DNA from: an uncultured Fibrobacter sp.
Lineage (GTDB): Bacteria > Fibrobacterota > Fibrobacteria > Fibrobacterales > Fibrobacteraceae
NCBI GenBank assembly: GCA_946408125.1
Contig: CAMJQW010000011.1
Span: 1 to 64,000 of the forward strand
Direction of reading: 5' to 3'
Length of the DNA: 64,000 nucleotides
The notes beneath the pieces are model-generated. The model had not been told where the DNA came from and ran no database searches. It saw only the letters and a list, made by a program, of their open reading frames with translations. The translations under genes were made by a program, and so were the position numbers. Below, piece by piece: positions 16,972-24,919 of the stretch (the first letter of the stretch is position 1; every line of letters begins with the position of its first letter).

Positions 16972-17802
16972 ATGATAGTCGACGAGCGTTACAAACTGAA
17001 TAATGGCCAGAGGATTCCGAAGGTTGCCTTGGGAACTTGGCAGGTGAGCGATGACGAGGCGGAAGCAGTTGTCGAGTCTTCGATTGCTGCCGGCTATAGG
17101 CATATCGATACGGCTATCGCCTACGGGAACGAGGCTGGCGTCGGGCGTGGTATTCGAGCGGCCATGGAAACGCAGGGACTGCACCGTGAAAGCATTTTTG
17201 TCACGTCCAAGATTCCCGCCGAAGTCAAGACGCACGATGGCACGGTCGCCTGCATCCAGGAATCGATGGAACGCCTGGATTGCTTCCATACCGACATGAT
17301 GCTCATTCACGCGCCCAAGCCGTGGGACGAGATGTGGAAACCGGGCCATAATTATTTTGCCGAAAATCTCGAAGTGTGGAAGGCCCTCGAAGAAGCTTAT
17401 GCGGCGGGCAAGTTCCGCGCCATCGGCGTGTCGAATTTTGATGTCGACGACCTGAAGAACATCATGGACGAATGTACCGTGATGCCCGCGGTGAACCAGG
17501 TGCGCGTACATATCGGGCATATCCCTTACGAGCTCATCGAGTTCTGCGAACAGAACGGAATCCTGGTGGAGGCGTATTCGCCGAATGCCCACGGGAACCT
17601 CGCGAACGTGCCCGCGATATGCTCGATGGCCGCGAAATACGACGTGTCCGTCCCGCAGCTTGCGAGCCGCTTTATCCTGCAGCTCGGACTGTTGCCGCTC
17701 CCAAAGTCGACGCACGAGGAGCGCATATTGCAGAACGCCGACCTCGATTTCGAGATTCTGCCTGCCGACATGGCGGAACTTTTGGAAATCGACGGATTGT
17801 AG
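16972..17802 (+). CDS. Aldo/keto reductase
   Basis: A 276-residue cytoplasmic NADPH-dependent oxidoreductase of the 2,5-diketo-gluconate reductase type. The catalytic tetrad is visible: Asp in HIDTAIAYGNE with its Tyr, Lys in VTSKIPAE, and His in MLIHAPKPW. The cofactor region includes AIGVSNFDVDDL and LPLPKSTHEERI. The length is normal. It has a canonical AAGGAG 7 bases before ATG and a TATATT about 35 bases upstream, so it belongs to the leadered class. The physiological substrate cannot be inferred. It precedes the M16 peptidase by 26 bases, but that gene has its own start-proximal box. Confidence 0.9.
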   Translation: MIVDERYKLNNGQRIPKVALGTWQVSDDEAEAVVESSIAAGYRHIDTAIAYGNEAGVGRGIRAAMETQGLHRESIFVTSKIPAEVKTHDGTVACIQESMERLDCFHTDMMLIHAPKPWDEMWKPGHNYFAENLEVWKALEEAYAAGKFRAIGVSNFDVDDLKNIMDECTVMPAVNQVRVHIGHIPYELIEFCEQNGILVEAYSPNAHGNLANVPAICSMAAKYDVSVPQLASRFILQLGLLPLPKSTHEERILQNADLDFEILPADMAELLEIDGL

Positions 17803-17816
17803 TTCCCGGAAAAGTG

Positions 17817-17824
17817 TAAATTTA
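17817..17824 (+). promoter_or_regulatory. Start-proximal TAAATTTA box (M16 peptidase gene)
   Basis: TAAATTTA ends 4 bases before the ATG at 17829 (spacer GGGC). No Shine-Dalgarno is present. Confidence 0.5.
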
Positions 17825-17828
17825 GGGC

Positions 17829-19304
17829 ATGAGTTTATTGAATCGTGCTTTTGCGAAAGCCGCCGCGGTCTCTACGGTGGCGCTCCTGCTTTGCGGGATT
17901 TCTTACGCCGAGGTGAACCTGGCCGTCCACAAGGAAGTTCTGCCCAACGGTCTTACGGTGCTCTTGCACCCGAACAAGCAGGCCCCGACGGTGAGTTGCC
18001 GCCTTTTTTACGTGACGGGTTCCGTACACGAGGTCCCGGGCAAGTCGGGGCTTGCGCACATCCTGGAACATGAACTCTTCAAGGGTACCCACAAGGTGGG
18101 CATCCAGGACAGCGTCGCCGATGCGCGCTTCATGGCCGTGCAGGATAGCCTGCAGGCGCTTATCCGTCCTGCGAAACTCGCGGGCGATACCGCGACCGTC
18201 AAGAAGCTTACCGCCGAACACGATTCCGTGCTGAACGAGCACCGCAAGATTTTCGTGAAGGACGAACTGTGGGGCGCCTACCAGGCCGCGGGCGGCACGG
18301 GCCTCAATGCTTTCACGACCGACCTCATGACGGCCTACATCGTGACGCTCCCCAAGAACAAGGTCGAGCTGTTCATGTGGCTTGAATCTGACCGCATGCA
18401 GAATGCGGTGCTCCGCGAATTTTATTCCGAACGCGACGTGGTGCGCGAAGAGCGCCGCATGCGCTACGACGACAAGCCGACGGGCCGCTACTACGAGACG
18501 CTGAACTCGCTCATATACGAAGCTTTCCCGTACCGTGTGCCGACTATCGGCTGGCCGAGCGACATCGCGAACCTGACCCGCGAAATGGCCGACGAACATT
18601 ACCGCAAGTATTACAAGCCGCGCAACGCCATCCTCGTGCTGGCGGGCGATCTCGATACTACCGCGACGATGCAGATGGTCAAGAAGTACTTCGGGCCGAT
18701 TCCCGCGGGCGAGGCATTTCCGCCGCTCACGGTGCGCGACCCCGAACAGGTGGGCGAGAAGCGCTTTACGCAGGTGCGCCCCGACGCGCCGAACCTCTAC
18801 ACGCTCGTGTTCAAGACACCGGAAGTCGGCGACCCTGAAATCTATGCGCTCGACATCGCCGAAGGCGTGCTGAACGGCCGCTCGGGCCGCCTCTACAAGC
18901 GCCTGGTGGAACAGGAAAAGCTGGCGGTGAGTGTGAGTGCGGGCAACAGCCCGAACAAGTACGTTTCCGAATTCTCCGTGCGGGTGAACATGCGCCCCGA
19001 TGCGGACCCAGCCAAGGTCGAAAAGATCGTGTGGGAAGAACTCGAGAAACTCAAGAACGAACCCGTGAGCGAACGCGAATTCCAGAAAGTCAAGAACCAC
19101 GCCTATGCAGGCCTGGTGCGTAGCTTTACCGACATGGAAAATGTCGCGACGATGCTTGCGTGGTACGAGATGTACGGAGACTACCACATCTTCTTGAACT
19201 GGGCCGGGGAACTCGAGAAGGTTTCCGCGGCGCAGGTGCAGGAAGCCGCCAAGCGCACCTTCCTGCGTGAAAAGAGCGTCGCCGGGTTCCTGCTGAAGAA
19301 GTAG
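17829..19304 (+). CDS. Secreted M16 family zinc peptidase
   Basis: A 491-residue protein with an N-terminal signal peptide (VALLLCGISYA). The zinc-binding HxxEH motif is intact in GLAHILEHELFKGT, and an acidic stretch about 75-110 residues later (ERDVVREERRMRYDDKP) fits the third metal ligand and family signature. The C-terminal half is the second, inactive M16 domain (from about residue 270). A typical insert of about 60 residues after the HxxEH is rich in charged residues. The predicted location is periplasm or surface. A single two-domain half like this usually works as a homodimer or with an inactive partner gene; none is adjacent. Convergent with the aldolase-family gene, 17 bases apart. 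Confidence 0.88.
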   Translation: MSLLNRAFAKAAAVSTVALLLCGISYAEVNLAVHKEVLPNGLTVLLHPNKQAPTVSCRLFYVTGSVHEVPGKSGLAHILEHELFKGTHKVGIQDSVADARFMAVQDSLQALIRPAKLAGDTATVKKLTAEHDSVLNEHRKIFVKDELWGAYQAAGGTGLNAFTTDLMTAYIVTLPKNKVELFMWLESDRMQNAVLREFYSERDVVREERRMRYDDKPTGRYYETLNSLIYEAFPYRVPTIGWPSDIANLTREMADEHYRKYYKPRNAILVLAGDLDTTATMQMVKKYFGPIPAGEAFPPLTVRDPEQVGEKRFTQVRPDAPNLYTLVFKTPEVGDPEIYALDIAEGVLNGRSGRLYKRLVEQEKLAVSVSAGNSPNKYVSEFSVRVNMRPDADPAKVEKIVWEELEKLKNEPVSEREFQKVKNHAYAGLVRSFTDMENVATMLAWYEMYGDYHIFLNWAGELEKVSAAQVQEAAKRTFLREKSVAGFLLKK

Positions 19305-19321
19305 GCTCGGCGCCGCGCTCC

Positions 19322-20263
19322 TTAATCGTTAATCATCCGTTCGTAGAACTTGCGGTACATGTCCTTCTCGTCGGTCTTGCGGACGGCGATGGCGTCCTGC
19401 GGGTGACGGTTGAGCATGCCCGTGATCATCTGCGGGATGATGTAGCCCCATTCATACTTGCTGTGCAGCGGCAGGAACAGTTCCTGGATGGCGTCGAGAA
19501 CCGGACGCAGGTCGTACTTCGGGTTCTTGAGGAAGGAGAGGAGCAGTTCGGTGGTGCAGTTGCCTGCGCCGCGTCCCATGCCCGACACGGAACCGTCGAG
19601 GTAGTCGACGTGGTTGATGATGGCCTGGATCGTGTTGGAGAAGGCGAGCTGCTGGTTGTTGTGGCCGTGGAAGCCGAACTTCTTGCCCTTCACGATTCCC
19701 TTGTAACGGTTGAGTTCCTTGTCGATGTCTTCCTGGTAGAACGCGCCGAAACTGTCGACGAGGTAGAGCACGTCGGCCTTGCATTCTTCCTGCACCTGGT
19801 GGAGCGCTTCGTCGAGTTCCGGACCGCGGTCGCGGCTCACGGCCATGATGTTGAGCGTCGTCTCGTAGCCCATGTCGTGGAAGGCGTTCACCATGCTGAT
19901 GCCCTTGTCGATGTTCTTCACGTAGCTTGCCACGCGGAACATCTGGTACGGGCTTTCGGAGGCGGGCTTCACGGCGTCCATGTTCACGCGGCCCACGTCG
20001 GCCATCACGGCCATCTTCATCTTGGAATCGATGCCGTCCTTCACTTTCCACAGGAGGTCGTCGTCGCAGAACTTCCACGGACCGTATTCCTTGGGGTCGA
20101 AAAGTTCGGGGGAGTTCTTGTATCCCATTTCCATGTAGTCGATGCCGGCTGCGGTGAGGAGTGTATAGAGGCGGCGGACGAATTCCAGGGAGAAGTCGTG
20201 CTTGTTGACGAGGCCGCCGTCGCGGATGGTGCAGTCGAGGACTTTGATGCTTTCGTAGTACAT
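19322..20263 (-). CDS. DRE-TIM aldolase-family protein (HMGL-like)
   Basis: A 313-residue cytoplasmic TIM-barrel enzyme. The opening LDCTIRDGGLVN carries the Asp/Arg of the DRE-TIM metallolyase signature (isopropylmalate synthase, HMG-CoA lyase, 4-hydroxy-2-oxovalerate aldolase). GFHGHNNQQLAFSNT gives the two metal-binding histidines and Asn. It is shorter than LeuA and lacks a regulatory domain, so it resembles the aldolase branch found in nucleotide-sugar or secondary-metabolite loci. The exact reaction is not assignable. AAGGAATT lies before the ATG, with a TATGTTTG box 24 bases upstream, so it has a leader. An upstream in-frame ATG at 20311 is rejected. Confidence 0.8.
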   Translation of the reverse strand: MYYESIKVLDCTIRDGGLVNKHDFSLEFVRRLYTLLTAAGIDYMEMGYKNSPELFDPKEYGPWKFCDDDLLWKVKDGIDSKMKMAVMADVGRVNMDAVKPASESPYQMFRVASYVKNIDKGISMVNAFHDMGYETTLNIMAVSRDRGPELDEALHQVQEECKADVLYLVDSFGAFYQEDIDKELNRYKGIVKGKKFGFHGHNNQQLAFSNTIQAIINHVDYLDGSVSGMGRGAGNCTTELLLSFLKNPKYDLRPVLDAIQELFLPLHSKYEWGYIIPQMITGMLNRHPQDAIAVRKTDEKDMYRKFYERMIND

Positions 20264-20350
20264 GGTTAATTCCTTTTGTTGTGCAGCCAAACATAGATTC
20301 TGCGGATACATTGGTCAAGTGGGTGTGAAAGCGAAATTTCAAAAATGTGG

Positions 20351-20375
20351 TTAATTAACGCAAATTTAGCGTAGA
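20351..20375. promoter_or_regulatory. Candidate operator, distal copy
   Basis: The 25-base site is TTAATTA followed by the palindrome ACGC-AAATTTA-GCGT and AGA. It matches the site at 20521 at 21 of 25 positions, the differences being confined to the central spacer of the palindrome. Confidence 0.6.
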
Positions 20376-20520
20376 AAACAGAAAGATTGCTTAAATTGAT
20401 GTAATTTTGAAGTGCTGTTTTTGAAAAATCTGGTGGAAACGATCGCCTTTGGCAGCCTGAAAGGGGAAGCGGGGGCTTTCGTACCGGCGTAACCGTATGG
20501 TGGAATTTATAGGCTGTTCT

Positions 20521-20545
20521 TTAATTAACGCAAAATATGCGTAGA
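20521..20545. promoter_or_regulatory. Candidate operator, proximal copy
   Basis: The same 25-base element, with palindrome ACGC-AAAATAT-GCGT (arms extend to ACGCA/TGCGT), exactly 170 bases from the distal copy and about 60 bases before the GH9 start-proximal box. The arrangement suits a dimeric regulator, possibly looping DNA. Confidence 0.6.
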
Positions 20546-20605
20546 TTAAAATCACGTAATTCGGTTCAGTTTCTTACCGTCTATCCGCTTTTTATTCCAT
20601 TAATA

Positions 20606-20613
20606 TAGATTTG
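20606..20613 (+). promoter_or_regulatory. Start-proximal TAGATTTG box (GH9 gene)
   Basis: TAGATTTG, an exact TAnnTTTG, ends 4 bases before the ATG at 20618 (spacer GAGC). The GGAG overlapping its end is too close to the ATG for a normal Shine-Dalgarno. Confidence 0.5.
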
Positions 20614-20617
20614 GAGC

Positions 20618-22702
20618 ATGAAAAACAAATTAATTCTCGCCTCCTCCCTGTTGGCCCTCGCTGTAGGCAGCGCCTGGTCCAATTCGTTCTTCTACTTCAA
20701 CCAGGTCGGCTACGATGCCGGCAAGCCCATCAGCATCATCGTCAAGAGCGATAGCGAGCTCGAAGGCGCCGAATTCAAGCTGATGTCTAGCGGCAATGCC
20801 GTCCAGACGGGTAAGCTCTCGAAGGGTACCAATCCGGACAACTGGGTAAACAACGGCAAGTTCTATGTCGCGACTCTCGAAAGGGGCGTTGCCGCAGGTT
20901 CCTACACGCTGCAGATTACCGAGAACGGACAGCCGGTCAATTCGGGTGAATTCAAGGTGGCGGAAAATGCGCTTGCGACGGCGACGCTCGGCGCGGTGCT
21001 CGACTACTTCTACGACGACCGCGCGGTGAACTCGACCATCGTGGGGTGGGATTCGAAGCTTCCGGTGTACAACGGCGGCGGCAAGTCTCTCGACGTGCAT
21101 GGCGGCTGGTACGATGCGAGCGGTGACGTGAGCAAGTACCTCTCTCACCTTTCCTACGCGAACTACCTGAACCCGCAGCAGATCCCGCTGACGGCATGGG
21201 TGCTTGCCCATACGGCGGAGCACATCCCGACACTGCTCGGCAAGACGACGAGCAAGGCGAAGACAGCCGAAGAGGCTGCTTTCGGTGCGGACTTCTTGGT
21301 GCGCATGCTCGACGAGCAGGGATTCTTCTACATGACCGTGTTTGATGTGTGGGGTAACCCTCTGTCCAGCCGTGAAATCTGCGCGTTCACTGGCGAAGAC
21401 GGAAAGAAGACTACCGATTACCAGACGGCCTTCCGCGAAGGCGGCGGCATGGCGATTGCGGCTCTGGCCCGCGTCTCGATGCTCCGCGTGAATGGCGACT
21501 TTACTTCGGAACAGTATTTGGAAGCAGCCAAGAAGGGCTATGCCCACTTGTCCGAAAAACAGAGCATCGGCGGAAACTGTGCCTACTGCGACGACGGCAA
21601 GGAAAACATCATCGACGACTACACGGCACTCCTTGCCGCCACGGAACTCTATGCGGCGACGGGCGAAGACAAGTATAAGACGGATGCGGACAAGCGCGCC
21701 GCAAGCCTCACGGGACGCCTGAGCACTGATGGCTACTTCTGGAGCGACGACGCCAAGACCCGTCCGTTCTGGCATGCGAGCGATGCCGGCCTTCCGCTCA
21801 TCGCGCTCATCCGGTATGCTGAAGTCGAATTGAGCCGCTGTACCGGAGGATGCAGCAGTACCGTGGATGTGAACGATGCTGTTAAGAAGCATTACAACTG
21901 GCTCTTGTCGATTACGAACAAGGTGGACAATCCGTTCGGCTATGCCCGCCAGACGTTCAAGACCGGGGGCAACATCAAGGACGGCTTCTTCATTCCGCAC
22001 GACAACGAGAGCAACTACTGGTGGCAGGGCGAAGACGCCCGCCTGGCAAGCCTTGCCGCGGCTGCCGTTTATGCTTTCAACGCTTTGGACCTGGACGGCT
22101 CCGAGGGCGTGGACAAGTATGCGACTGACCAGCTCGACTGGATTTTGGGAAAGAACCCGTATGCCACGTGCATGATGTACGGCTTCGGCACGAAGGTTCC
22201 CGAAAAGTATGACGGCCAGTCCGAATTCGATGCGACGCTCAAGGGCGGCATCGCGAACGGCATTACCGGCAAGAATACTGACGGTTCGGGCATCGCCTGG
22301 GACGATGACGGCGTTACTGCGGTGGGATTCCCCTACGATGAACCCTGGCATAACTGGCGCTGGATTGAACAGTGGCTCCCGCATAGCACCTGGTACCTGA
22401 TGGCGCTTGCGACTCGTTACGACGAGAAAAATGTGTCGATTTTGCCGACGACGTCTGTCCCGCACAAGACAGTCGCATCGGCAGGTGTGCTGAATGTGCG
22501 CTTGCAAGGGCGACTCCTTTCGATTGATGCGTCGGGTGCGCAAGCCGATGCCGGCATCTCGGTTGTCGGCATGAACGGTGCGAAGGTCGCATCGGGTGCG
22601 CTCCATGACGGTCGCGCGACGGTAAGCCTGGAATCCGTGAAGAGCGGTATCTACATGGTCAAGGTCGCAGGCCTTGGTGCAAGGAAGATTGTGGTCCGCT
22701 AA
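20618..22702 (+). CDS. Secreted GH9 endoglucanase with sorting domain
   Basis: A 694-residue enzyme. After a signal peptide (LLALAVGSAWS) there is a cellulase N-terminal Ig-like domain (about 22-112, FFYFNQVGYDAGKP) and a GH9 alpha6/alpha6 barrel (about 120-605). Family motifs are VHGGWYDASGD with the catalytic aspartate region, LDWILGKNPYATCMMYGFG, and PWHNWRWIEQWLPHSTW, whose glutamate is the likely proton donor. The C-terminal 70 residues (ISVVGMNGAKVASG...GIYMVKVAGLGARKIVVR) form the type IX-like sorting domain shared with other secreted enzymes here. It cleaves beta-1,4-glucan outside the cell. Regulation is suggested by the paired operators upstream. The protease gene starts 17 bases downstream, so both may be co-transcribed. 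Confidence 0.9.
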   Translation: MKNKLILASSLLALAVGSAWSNSFFYFNQVGYDAGKPISIIVKSDSELEGAEFKLMSSGNAVQTGKLSKGTNPDNWVNNGKFYVATLERGVAAGSYTLQITENGQPVNSGEFKVAENALATATLGAVLDYFYDDRAVNSTIVGWDSKLPVYNGGGKSLDVHGGWYDASGDVSKYLSHLSYANYLNPQQIPLTAWVLAHTAEHIPTLLGKTTSKAKTAEEAAFGADFLVRMLDEQGFFYMTVFDVWGNPLSSREICAFTGEDGKKTTDYQTAFREGGGMAIAALARVSMLRVNGDFTSEQYLEAAKKGYAHLSEKQSIGGNCAYCDDGKENIIDDYTALLAATELYAATGEDKYKTDADKRAASLTGRLSTDGYFWSDDAKTRPFWHASDAGLPLIALIRYAEVELSRCTGGCSSTVDVNDAVKKHYNWLLSITNKVDNPFGYARQTFKTGGNIKDGFFIPHDNESNYWWQGEDARLASLAAAAVYAFNALDLDGSEGVDKYATDQLDWILGKNPYATCMMYGFGTKVPEKYDGQSEFDATLKGGIANGITGKNTDGSGIAWDDDGVTAVGFPYDEPWHNWRWIEQWLPHSTWYLMALATRYDEKNVSILPTTSVPHKTVASAGVLNVRLQGRLLSIDASGAQADAGISVVGMNGAKVASGALHDGRATVSLESVKSGIYMVKVAGLGARKIVVR

Positions 22703-22719
22703 AAAAGCGGGGGAGTGAA

Positions 22720-24840
22720 ATGGGAAAATCGTGGATGCTTGCGGGCCTTCTGCTGCCCGCGGCATTGTATGCTTCACCTCTGGATCCGGATGCCCGCCGT
22801 GTTTTCATCAACGGCGGCGATACGCTCGTGTTGCAGGATCTGGGCGATGAACATTACAGCGAGACGCGTACGGATGACGGCTTCCTGGTTGTCGGTGATG
22901 GCAAGGGAACGCTCTATTACGCGGGTGAAGACGGCAAGCCCTCGAAATTCAAGGCGAAGGGTGCGCACAAGCGCAGTTCCGCTGAAAGGGCTTTCCTGAA
23001 CGGACTCGACCGCGACAAGGTATTCAAGACACACCGGAAAAAGAATCTCGTTCGGGACGGCATCGCCGAATCCGGAGACGAACCGCGGGAGGCGCGTGCA
23101 CCGTGGGTGCCGACGCTGTCTGCCCCGAGGCCGTCCGTGTTGCCCGCTTCGCATCATTCGTCCGGGGAACTCTATTTCCCGATTGTGCTCGTGGCGGGCG
23201 AAGCGGACAACCGGGAGAATCTGGATTCTGCCGGCATGTATGCGCGACTGAACCAGGAAGGCTATACCGAAGACGATTACCTGGGTTCCGTGAGGGATTA
23301 CTTTATCGACCAGTCTTCCGGAGTGTTCAAGCCGCACTTTGACGTGTTCTTGGTGAGCGAGAGCGAACCCTTCGAGAGCTATATCGGGAAAAAGGAAGCC
23401 CAGCTGATGAAGAGGGCCCTCCTCTCGATGCTCGAGAAGTATCCGGAGTTCGATGCATCGAAATATGATTCGGACAAGGATGGCGAAGTCGATGCATTCG
23501 GCGTGCTCTATGCGGGAGAACGCTACTATTCGAAAAACGATGCGAGCCAGCATCTGGGCGGCTTCAAGACGACCTTGAAAAAATACAGTGCGGTCGTGGA
23601 GGCGAACGACGGGATCATATTCAACACGTGTTTCATTATCGACCAGGGTAAGAGCCATATCTCGCAGTTTCTTCACGAATTCAGCCATACGATGGGGCTC
23701 AAGGACCATTACTGCGTGTGGGCGAGTTGGTGTACGGCAAGCTTTTCCGACAGCTCCTACCAGGCTCCGGGTACGCATGCGTGGGACGTGATGGCGACGG
23801 GCCTGTACAACGGCAATTACAGGAAACCGCCCAACTACAGCGCGTTCGAACGCAACTTCATGGGATGGCTTAATTATACCGATATGGAAGACGATGATCA
23901 AGTGAAAGTCCTGCCGCCGCTGGGGTCTGACAATTTTGCGTTGATGTCGAAAGTGAACGACAACGAATGGTACGTGTTCGAGAACCGCCAGATGGAGAAG
24001 TGGGATTCGGGACTCCCGAACCACGGGATGCTCGTATGGCATATCGATTTCAAGCTGAGCGTATGGAATGCCGATTCCCTGAACGACCATGCGGGCCATC
24101 AGCGCGTGGATATCGTCGAGGCGGGCCCCTATTGGGTGCTTTCGCAAAACGGGGGATACTACACTACCAACGGTAATGGCGCGAGGATGAAGGATGACCC
24201 GTTCCCCGGAAGCCAGAACGTGACGGAGCTTTCGCCGGTGTCCGCGTGGGACGGCTCCGCGGTGCTCGACGGGCTGTTCAATATCGTCGAAAAAGATTAC
24301 AATGTGTGCTTTGCCGTGAAGGAAGGCATCGTGGTGAGGGAATGTGAATTCGTTCCGCCGCCATCGAGCAGCTCGGCTTCCGAGTCTTCGAGCAGCGCGG
24401 AATCGGAATCTTCGAGCAGTTCGGAGCCGGAGTCCAGTTCGGCGCTCGCGCCGTCTAGCAGTTCCGCTCTCGAATTGTCGAGCAGTTCGAAACCGGAGTC
24501 TTCGAACAGTTCGGAACCGCAGTCCTCGAACAGCTCTTTGCCGGAGTCCAGCTCGTCGGAAGAGTCCAGTTCTTCGATGACGATTGCCTTGCGCGGTGCG
24601 TCGGTGGTACCCGCGTTCCGGGTCACGATGGAGGGGAACATGCTCTTCGTGAATTCGCCTGAATCCGGCATGAAGACGCTCCGCGTGTTCGACATGCAGG
24701 GCCATGCGCTCGTATTCACGAAATTCGCGTCCCGTGCGTTCAGGCTGGACCTCGGGGCTATCGTCCGCGGTACCCCGCTGGTCATTCGCCTGGAATCGGA
24801 CCGCGGCATTGTCGGGCATTTCAAGGTTCTGCCGAAATAA
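22720..24840 (+). CDS. Secreted M6-like metalloprotease 1 with Ser-rich linker
   Basis: A 706-residue protein with a signal peptide (LAGLLLPAALYA), a propeptide-like region to about 135, and a peptidase domain with HEFSHTMGLKDHYC (zinc HExxH at H319-H323) and downstream PGTHAWDVMATGLYNG, as in the immune inhibitor A/M6 family. AWYVFENRQ-like strands follow. Residues about 548-620 form a serine-rich linker of SSS-E/P units. The last 65 residues (LRVFDMQGHALVFT...) are the shared C-terminal sorting-type domain. It should degrade proteins outside the cell. GGGGAGTG precedes the ATG. It is a tandem paralogue of the next gene with long identical stretches such as the metal site. Confidence 0.85.
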   Translation: MGKSWMLAGLLLPAALYASPLDPDARRVFINGGDTLVLQDLGDEHYSETRTDDGFLVVGDGKGTLYYAGEDGKPSKFKAKGAHKRSSAERAFLNGLDRDKVFKTHRKKNLVRDGIAESGDEPREARAPWVPTLSAPRPSVLPASHHSSGELYFPIVLVAGEADNRENLDSAGMYARLNQEGYTEDDYLGSVRDYFIDQSSGVFKPHFDVFLVSESEPFESYIGKKEAQLMKRALLSMLEKYPEFDASKYDSDKDGEVDAFGVLYAGERYYSKNDASQHLGGFKTTLKKYSAVVEANDGIIFNTCFIIDQGKSHISQFLHEFSHTMGLKDHYCVWASWCTASFSDSSYQAPGTHAWDVMATGLYNGNYRKPPNYSAFERNFMGWLNYTDMEDDDQVKVLPPLGSDNFALMSKVNDNEWYVFENRQMEKWDSGLPNHGMLVWHIDFKLSVWNADSLNDHAGHQRVDIVEAGPYWVLSQNGGYYTTNGNGARMKDDPFPGSQNVTELSPVSAWDGSAVLDGLFNIVEKDYNVCFAVKEGIVVRECEFVPPPSSSSASESSSSAESESSSSSEPESSSALAPSSSSALELSSSSKPESSNSSEPQSSNSSLPESSSSEESSSSMTIALRGASVVPAFRVTMEGNMLFVNSPESGMKTLRVFDMQGHALVFTKFASRAFRLDLGAIVRGTPLVIRLESDRGIVGHFKVLPK

Positions 24841-24897
24841 ACCGCTTTTTACACGTTTTTTGCGTTGCCCCCGTTTTGTTTTTCGGGTGTTCGGGGG

Positions 24898-24905
24898 TAT
24901 ATTTA
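24898..24905 (+). promoter_or_regulatory. TATATTTA box upstream of second protease gene
   Basis: TATATTTA ends 14 bases before the ATG at 24920, with AGAGG in between, so this gene would have a short leader rather than none. It suggests an own promoter inside the cluster. Confidence 0.4.
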
Positions 24906-24919
24906 GAAAGAGGTTTGTT

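Larger units (their letters stand above)
20264..20617. other. 354-base intergenic region upstream of GH9
   Basis: This divergent gap is AT-rich at both ends and holds the two 25-base palindromic sites at 20351 and 20521 and the TAGATTTG box before the GH9 start. The middle (about 20400-20510) is mixed sequence in which I see no gene or RNA. Confidence 0.6.
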
